Source of the DNA: Prevotellaceae bacterium UBA1391
GTDB lineage: Bacteria > Bacteroidota > Bacteroidia > Bacteroidales > Bacteroidaceae
Direction: 5' to 3'
Assembly (NCBI GenBank): GCA_002305265.1
Contig: DBQP01000005.1
Coordinates: 1 to 64,000 of the forward strand
Length of the DNA: 64,000 bases
In this document: positions 59,143 to 64,000 of the stretch, piece by piece
Position numbering within the stretch: the first letter of the stretch is position 1
Layout of the letters: each line of letters opens with the position of its first letter
Translations under genes and position numbers: made by a program
The notes under the pieces: generated by a model
Database searches by the model: none
What the model saw: the letters and a program-made list of their open reading frames with translations, nothing else
What the model was told of the DNA's origin: nothing

Positions 59143-61173
59143 ATGCATCGTGAAATCACGATCCGCACGCTGACTGTAGCCACTCTTCTCGCTGCCGCAC
59201 CGCTGACCGTTGCTGCGCAGACCGCCGCCCCGACAGAGGGAGCACGCTCGCGCGAGGCAGAGCTGGAGGAAGTGCTGGTGACTGCCGCCCGTGTGCCGAT
59301 GACCATGAGCCAATCGGCGCGCATCGTGAGCGTGATGACTCGCGAGCAAATCAAGGATTGCCCTGCGCAATCAGTCAACGACCTCCTCAAGTACGCGTCC
59401 TCCGTCGACGTACGCCAACGAGGTGCTTTCGGCATTCAGACTGACATCAGTATTAACGGAGGAACCCACGACCAAATCGTCGTATTGCTCAATGGCGTCA
59501 ATGTTTCTTCGCCACAGACGGGCCATCTGTCCGTCGACTTGCCCATCAGTATGGACGACATTGAGCGCATCGAAATTCTGGAAGGGGCGGCCAGCCGCGT
59601 TTATGGCTCATCGGCATTCTCCGGAGCCATCAACATCGTCACCCGCGCAGCATCTTCCACCAGTCCATCCACTTCATCCGCCCGCCCGTTCGGAGGGTCT
59701 GCCGGCATTCAGGGAGGCTCTTTCGGAACATTCGGCATCGATGGTTCGCTTCAGAGCCGAGGCACGACCAGCTCGCACGCCCTGTCCGCAGGCTGGCAGC
59801 AGAGCGACGGTGGCGTGGCCAACAGCGACTTCCACAAGTTCCGCGCCTACTATCAGGGCAGTGCCACATTGCCTGCCGCAGAGGTGCAATGGCAGCTGGG
59901 AACGACGTCGATGGACTACGGCGCCAACACGTTCTACTCGGGCCGCTATCCCGACCAGTATGAGTCGAACCGCCGCTACATCGCCTCCGTTGGTGCCACC
60001 ACGCATGGCCGCATCGTGCTGTCGCCCACTTTGTATTTTTCACGTTCGCTCGACCACTTCCAGCTGGTGCGCCATTCTTCGTTTGGCGAGAACTTCCACA
60101 TGACCGACGTGTACGGCGCCACGATCAACGCCCGCCTGCAGTGGCTGCTGGGAACCAGCTCGATCGGAGCCGACGTGCGCAACGAAGGCATTCTCTCGAC
60201 CAACCTGGGCCGTCCGCTCGATGCCGACCTCTATGTGGACATTCCCGGCCACAAGGGACAATATACGAAGAAGGACAACCGCACCAACGTCTCTTATTTT
60301 CTCGAGCACAACATCCTGCTGCGCCAATGGACCATCTCGGCCGGCGTCATGTCGAACCTGAACACCGGGCTCGACTACCGCCACCGGCTCTATCCCGGCG
60401 TCGACGTGAGCTACCGCCCCACTGCGGGCCTGCGCCTCTATGCCGCATGGAACATGGCACAGCGCATGCCGACGTTCACCGACCTCTACTACAAGTCGCC
60501 CACGCAGGAGGGCAACACGGGACTGAAGCCCGAGCGGACCAGTGAGTTCACGCTGGGCAGCCACTTCCGCACCAAGGGTCTGCGCACCCACCTGCGCCTC
60601 TTCCACCGCCACCAGCGCTCCATGATCGACTGGATCATGACCCCCGCCGACATCGAGAACGGCTTCACGAAATACCACGCCGCCAACTTCAAGATGGACA
60701 ACATGGGGCTGCACGCCAACGCCGAGCTGCTGCTGCCGGAACTGGCCGGCAAGGATTTCATCATTCGCTCGCTCTCTGCCAACTACTCCTACATCCATCA
60801 GAAGCGTCACGACGACGTGGAGGTGTATGCCTCCAGCTACGCGCTCGACTATCTGCGCCACAAAGTGGTCGTGCGGATGGACGCACGGCTGCTGCCGCGG
60901 CTGACGGCTGCGCTCACCTGGAGATGGCAGCAGCGGATGGGAAACTACGTGAAATACACGCCGGAGACGAAGGCCGACGGTACCCTCGGCTACACGGCCT
61001 CCACGGTCAGCTACCGCCCCTACGGCCTGCTCGACCTGCGCCTGGCCTATGCCGCGCCGCGCTTCGACGTCTATGTGGAAGGCTCCAACCTGACCTCCCA
61101 CCGCTACTACGACCTGGGCAACGTGCGCCAGCCGGGCTTCTGGCTCATGTCTGGCCTGAAGGTGAAGTTCTGA
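59143..61173 (+). CDS. TonB-dependent outer-membrane receptor
   Basis: The 676-residue receptor has a signal peptide (1-26, ending in VAAQ), a TonB-box-like region (LEEVLVTAAR, about 40-50), a plug domain (about 55-165, with NGVNVSSPQTGHLSVDLPI and IEILEGAASRVYGSSAFSGAINIVT) and a 22-strand-type barrel ending in aromatic residues (LMSGLKVKF). The plug resembles BtuB/CirA-type receptors used for cobalamin, siderophores or haem; its ligand cannot be assigned. It lacks the N-terminal carboxypeptidase-like domain of SusC proteins. The start at 59143 gives a clean signal peptide; an in-frame ATG at 59056 would add 29 residues. Confidence 0.9.
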   Translation: MHREITIRTLTVATLLAAAPLTVAAQTAAPTEGARSREAELEEVLVTAARVPMTMSQSARIVSVMTREQIKDCPAQSVNDLLKYASSVDVRQRGAFGIQTDISINGGTHDQIVVLLNGVNVSSPQTGHLSVDLPISMDDIERIEILEGAASRVYGSSAFSGAINIVTRAASSTSPSTSSARPFGGSAGIQGGSFGTFGIDGSLQSRGTTSSHALSAGWQQSDGGVANSDFHKFRAYYQGSATLPAAEVQWQLGTTSMDYGANTFYSGRYPDQYESNRRYIASVGATTHGRIVLSPTLYFSRSLDHFQLVRHSSFGENFHMTDVYGATINARLQWLLGTSSIGADVRNEGILSTNLGRPLDADLYVDIPGHKGQYTKKDNRTNVSYFLEHNILLRQWTISAGVMSNLNTGLDYRHRLYPGVDVSYRPTAGLRLYAAWNMAQRMPTFTDLYYKSPTQEGNTGLKPERTSEFTLGSHFRTKGLRTHLRLFHRHQRSMIDWIMTPADIENGFTKYHAANFKMDNMGLHANAELLLPELAGKDFIIRSLSANYSYIHQKRHDDVEVYASSYALDYLRHKVVVRMDARLLPRLTAALTWRWQQRMGNYVKYTPETKADGTLGYTASTVSYRPYGLLDLRLAYAAPRFDVYVEGSNLTSHRYYDLGNVRQPGFWLMSGLKVKF

Positions 61174-61311
61174 CGCCCGCGGCCCTGCGCCCCCGAAGAG
61201 CGGCATCTGTGCTGCGAAACAATGCGGCTGCTGCCGGCTGAAAACCAGCCTGGCGGCGACGCAGGACAGGGCGTCAGCGCACCCCGAACGACAAGTGCCC
61301 ACGACGACTCG

Positions 61312-61353
61312 AAAACCGGAGTTCCGAAAAAGAAAAATCGGAACTCCGGTTTT
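61312..61353. terminator. Bidirectional terminator built from inverted repeat units
   Basis: AAAACCGGAGTTCCG (61312-61326) pairs perfectly with CGGAACTCCGGTTTT (61339-61353) across 12 nt. A-tract and T-tract ends fit termination of the TonB receptor gene. The stem is made from two 22-bp units of array 13, one inverted. Confidence 0.85.
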
Positions 61354-61382
61354 GCATTTCCAGAACTCCGGTTTTCCACAGC
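61317..61382. repeat. 22-bp tandem array 13 (CGGAACTCCG family), three units
   Basis: Units begin at 61317 (inverted core CGGAGTTCCG), 61339 (CGGAACTCCG) and 61361 (CAGAACTCCG). The register is 22 bp although the first core is reversed. The same family occurs at 29312-29377. Confidence 0.88.
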
Positions 61383-61450
61383 AGAAAGCCTTCCGGCGCT
61401 GCAACAATGAAAAAAATCACGCGCGTCAGGCCGAAGTCAAAAAATTGTCG

Positions 61451-61458
61451 TAACTTTG
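61451..61458 (+). promoter_or_regulatory. -7 box directly before the GNAT gene
   Basis: TAACTTTG ends 8 bp before the ATG at 61467. If it is used, the transcript would start about 3 nt before the start codon and be almost leaderless. No clear -33 TTG is seen. Confidence 0.5.
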
Positions 61459-61466
61459 TCGGCCCT

Positions 61467-62069
61467 ATGAATCAGGCTATCTCACAGAACACGATACGCA
61501 TCCGACGAGCGGCCCTCGCCGACGCTCCGTTCATTGCATGGGGGTTCATGACCGCCATGTGGATGGACGAATCGGACATCGAGCAGCGGATGTCGCATCT
61601 CGTACTGCTGGCCGAACGGGACGACACGCTCTATTCGTGGCGTCATGCGTGGGTGGCTGAGGACGAGAGAGGCGAAGCTGCCGCCGTGCTCATCGCCTAC
61701 GACGGCGCCAGCTATCGTGCAGCAGCACAGCGCACCTTTACCTACGTGCGCGACGCGGGAGGCCCCGACTTCACCCAGATGGAGCAAGAGGCAGGACCCG
61801 GAGAGTGGTATCTCGACAGTCTGGCCGTGCGCCCAGCCTTCCGTCATCAGGGCATCGCAAGGCGGATGCTGGAGGAAAGCATCCGGCACGGGCTGAGGCA
61901 GCAGGGCATCGAACGCGTGACGCTGGTGGTCGATCCCGCCCATACGTGGGTGGAGCAGTTCTACGCCAGCCTCGGTTTCCGTCCGGCCGAACTGATCCAC
62001 ATCTTCGGACAGGATTTCCGCAAGATGGAATACATAGACCAACAAGAACCAGACATTTTGACCTCATGA
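61467..62069 (+). CDS. GNAT-family N-acetyltransferase
   Basis: The 200-residue enzyme uses acetyl-CoA to acetylate an unknown acceptor. IRIRRAALADAPFIAWG opens the domain. WYLDSLAVRPAFRHQGIARRML (about 113-134) is the acetyl-CoA pyrophosphate-binding motif A with the R/Q-x-x-G-x-A signature, and WVEQFYASLGFRPAE is motif B. The start at 61467 is preferred to ATG 61407, because the latter precedes the promoter box. Its stop overlaps the next start (ATGA), so the two genes are coupled. Confidence 0.9.
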   Translation: MNQAISQNTIRIRRAALADAPFIAWGFMTAMWMDESDIEQRMSHLVLLAERDDTLYSWRHAWVAEDERGEAAAVLIAYDGASYRAAAQRTFTYVRDAGGPDFTQMEQEAGPGEWYLDSLAVRPAFRHQGIARRMLEESIRHGLRQQGIERVTLVVDPAHTWVEQFYASLGFRPAELIHIFGQDFRKMEYIDQQEPDILTS

Positions 62070-62512
62070 AGAAAATCCTGAATGCCTTCGCCGCAAGTGC
62101 ACTGATCCTGACGCTCGCCTCCTGCACCTCTCCAGAAGAAGTGCCCTTCGAGGTGACGAACCACTACTACGTGAGCAACGCCATCGACTCCATCGAGCAG
62201 AAGCTGTTCGACAACGAGAAAGACTTCACCGAGACATTCGGACTCGCCGCCGTCATGGAGGAAGGAGCGCCCAAGACGGACATCGACTTCAAGAAGAAAT
62301 TTGTCGTTGCCGTCGTCCTGCCTGAAACCGACAAACCGACGGAGCTCACGCCACTGAAGCTGGAGAAGAAAGGCGACAAGCTGACGCTGACCTACGAGGC
62401 GCTGCGCCGCGAAAGCCAGAGCTACACGTCGCGACCTTGCCTCTTGCTCACCGTCGACCGCCAATGGATGGCCAAAGACGTCGAAGTGAAAGAAATCAGC
62501 AAAGGATCATGA
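62066..62512 (+). CDS. Lipoprotein of unknown function
   Basis: The 148-residue protein has a lipoprotein signal (LILTLASCTS, acceptor C20). The mature part of about 128 residues is soluble and mixed alpha/beta, with FKKKFVVAVVLPETDKP in the middle and RPCLLLTVDRQWM near the end. I do not recognise a named family. Its start overlaps the GNAT stop by 4 bp, so it shares that transcript. A hairpin follows 16 bp after the stop. Confidence 0.8.
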   Translation: MKKILNAFAASALILTLASCTSPEEVPFEVTNHYYVSNAIDSIEQKLFDNEKDFTETFGLAAVMEEGAPKTDIDFKKKFVVAVVLPETDKPTELTPLKLEKKGDKLTLTYEALRRESQSYTSRPCLLLTVDRQWMAKDVEVKEISKGS

Positions 62513-62527
62513 ATCTAAACTTCATCG

Positions 62528-62557
62528 GACCCCTCTGCCCAAGCGGACAGAGGGGTC
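62528..62557 (+). terminator. Terminator of the GNAT-lipoprotein pair
   Basis: GACCCCTCTG (62528-62537) pairs perfectly with CAGAGGGGTC (62548-62557) across a 10-nt loop. The T-run after it is weak and delayed. Confidence 0.6.
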
Positions 62558-62630
62558 TGCTGGCTTTTGCGATGAGACGCCATTCAGACAGCGAAAGTCA
62601 AAATTCCATGAAAAAATTGTCAACTGGAGA

Positions 62631-62661
62631 TTGCAAAAGAAAAGAATTATTTGTATCTTTG
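62631..62661 (+). promoter_or_regulatory. Promoter of the AAA ATPase gene
   Basis: TTG (62631-62633) and TATCTTTG (62654-62661) are 20 bp apart, a full consensus match, with a leader of about 150 nt. Confidence 0.75.
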
Positions 62662-62816
62662 CTGCGGATAAAAGGAAAAAGTGACGAAAAGAGGTGGCAT
62701 TGTCATCTCCTCTCGCCCTTTTTAACTACATTCCGCCTTCTGACCTAAAAGGAAATTCCGTCGGCCGGTCGGCCGCACATGCATTGACCACTTGACAGAC
62801 ACAAACCAGAACTGAT

Positions 62817-63998
62817 ATGGAATCGTTCTTCCGTACACACAAATACCTGGTTGAACACCTTCAGCCAACCGTACGCCGCGACTTGATGGATGAGATCAAC
62901 TGGGACGACCGGATGATTGGCATCAAGGGCGCGCGGGGTGTCGGCAAGACCACCTTTCTGCTCCAGTATGCGAAGGAGAACTTCGCTGCCTGCGACCACA
63001 CCTGCCTCTACATCAACATGAACAACTTCTATGTGCAGAATGTAGGCATCACACAGTTCGCAGGCGAGTTCTACCAAAACGGAGGCAAGGTGCTGCTCAT
63101 CGACCAAGTGTTCAAGCAGCCAGACTGGAGCCGGCAGCTGCGCGAGTGCTACGACCGCTATCCGGGGCTCAAGATCGTGTTCGCAGGATCGTCGGTCATG
63201 CGCCTCAAGCAGGAGAACCCGGAGCTGGGAGGCATCGTCAAGTCTTACAACCTGAGAGGCTTCTCCTACCGCGAGTTCGTCAACCTGAAGACCGGAAACA
63301 ACTTCCGCGCCTACACGCTGGAGGAGGTCATCGAGAACCACGAGGAAATCGCAGCCCAGCTCAGCAAGGCCTTCAAGCCACGCAAGCTGCTGCCCGACTA
63401 CCTGCACCACGGCTTCTATCCGTTTTTTCTCGAAAACAAGAATTATTCGGAGAACCTGCTGAAGACCATGAACATGATGATCGAAGTCGACATCTTGCTC
63501 ATCAAGCAGATTGAGCTGAAGTATCTGACGAAAATCAAACAGCTCTTCTACTTGCTCACCATGAGCGGCAGCACCACGCCGAACATCAGTCAGCTGGCCA
63601 CCGAACTGGGCATGAGCCGTGCCACTGTCATGCACTACATCAAATATCTGATGGAGGCACGTCTGGTCAACATGATATACGCACGGGGAGAATCCTTCCC
63701 CAAGAAGCCGGCCCTCGTGCTGATGCACAACTCCAACTTGATGTACAGCTTCTATCCCAAGCGCTTTGACGACCACGACGTGCAGGAAGCTTTCTTCTGC
63801 AACTCGCTGTGGAAAGACCACACCATCAACAAAGTCGGATCGAGCGGCATGCTCCTGATAGACGGAAAATACGAGTTCAAGATCATTGAGCACGCCACCC
63901 GGCTCAAGAGCAAGACCAAATGCCTCTACGCCGTCAACCAAAGCGACGTATGCGAAGGCAACCAGATTCCACTCTGGCTCTTCGGCTTTCTCTGCTGA
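62817..63998 (+). CDS. AAA_14/DUF4143-type ATPase with winged-helix segment
   Basis: The 393-residue protein belongs to the AAA ATPases frequent in Bacteroidetes whose cellular role is poorly known. Walker A is GARGVGKTT (38-46). Walker B reads KVLLIDQVF (91-99), with glutamine Q97 where the catalytic glutamate is usual (LIDEVH). Sensor-like GSSVMRL follows near 130. ISQLATELGMSRATVMHYIKYL (about 260-281) is a winged-helix-like segment, and the C-terminal DUF4143 part carries a nuclease-like fold without a confirmed catalytic set. The gene is complete and stops 2 bp before the window end. Confidence 0.88.
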   Translation: MESFFRTHKYLVEHLQPTVRRDLMDEINWDDRMIGIKGARGVGKTTFLLQYAKENFAACDHTCLYINMNNFYVQNVGITQFAGEFYQNGGKVLLIDQVFKQPDWSRQLRECYDRYPGLKIVFAGSSVMRLKQENPELGGIVKSYNLRGFSYREFVNLKTGNNFRAYTLEEVIENHEEIAAQLSKAFKPRKLLPDYLHHGFYPFFLENKNYSENLLKTMNMMIEVDILLIKQIELKYLTKIKQLFYLLTMSGSTTPNISQLATELGMSRATVMHYIKYLMEARLVNMIYARGESFPKKPALVLMHNSNLMYSFYPKRFDDHDVQEAFFCNSLWKDHTINKVGSSGMLLIDGKYEFKIIEHATRLKSKTKCLYAVNQSDVCEGNQIPLWLFGFLC

Positions 63999-64000
63999 GA

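Larger units (their letters stand above)
62513..62816. other. Intergenic region before the ATPase gene
   Basis: This 304-bp gap holds the terminator at 62528 and the ATPase promoter at 62631. A 20-bp inverted run (TCGGCCGGTCGGCCG region, about 62760) is GC-rich. No gene or 22-bp array is seen. Confidence 0.55.

Noticed and set aside
3573..61382. The repeat arrays as CRISPR arrays
   Set aside because: Units are contiguous 22-mers without unique spacers of normal length, and no cas genes are present.

Overview
The window looks like chromosomal DNA of a Bacteroidales bacterium, most probably a Prevotellaceae member. I infer this from type III glutamine synthetase, a methylmalonyl-CoA decarboxylase operon, plant-polysaccharide hydrolases with Bacteroidetes secretion features, a sensor/AraC regulator of the HTCS kind, and repeated promoter boxes of the Bacteroidetes type (TTG, about 20 bp, TAnnTTTG). 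GC content seems to be in the high 50s by eye. I see no rRNA, tRNA, phage, insertion sequence or CRISPR array. Genes sit close together, but several intergenic gaps of 300-750 bp carry unusual repeats.

Layout. 0.3-8.4 kb: cytidylate kinase-like gene, convergent glnN, lepA, recR, a small membrane protein and a family 2 glycosyltransferase. 8.5-13.4 kb: hisGDCB, preceded by a complete-looking histidine attenuator with a 15-codon leader peptide. 13.4-15.5 kb: a membrane sensor with an AraC output domain. 16.2-21.2 kb: the epimerase and sodium-pump decarboxylase operon (mce, mmdA, an OadG-like gamma subunit, biotin carrier, mmdB). 21.8-29.2 kb (minus): a GH2 enzyme and a PL11 rhamnogalacturonan lyase in one operon. 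29.7-32.4 kb (minus): amylase and fabD. 33.1-35.7 kb: a DegP-type protease and an outer-membrane polysaccharide-export lipoprotein. 36.3-44.4 kb: probable operon of an unknown gene, lysS, gpsA, pgi, a patatin-barrel protein and a HAD phosphatase. 44.6-55.4 kb (minus): ispH, GH51 arabinofuranosidase, cmk, secA, a degenerate phosphatase-fold protein and a DUF4105 protein. 56.0-64.0 kb: FeoA-FeoB fusion, a TonB-dependent receptor, a GNAT acetyltransferase, a lipoprotein and an AAA ATPase.

The most unusual signal is a set of thirteen short tandem-repeat arrays in the gaps between genes. Their sequences differ, but the repeat unit is 22 bp in every one. Six share a core (GAACGCAGTCG or its complement), two share CGGAACTCCG, and five are unique to their place. 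In two places inverted units form hairpins that look like transcription terminators. Several arrays lie in the transcribed leader between promoter and start codon. I know of no described element that explains a fixed 22-bp period with unrelated sequences. The second clear signal is the histidine attenuator, where leader peptide, antiterminator and terminator can all be read directly.
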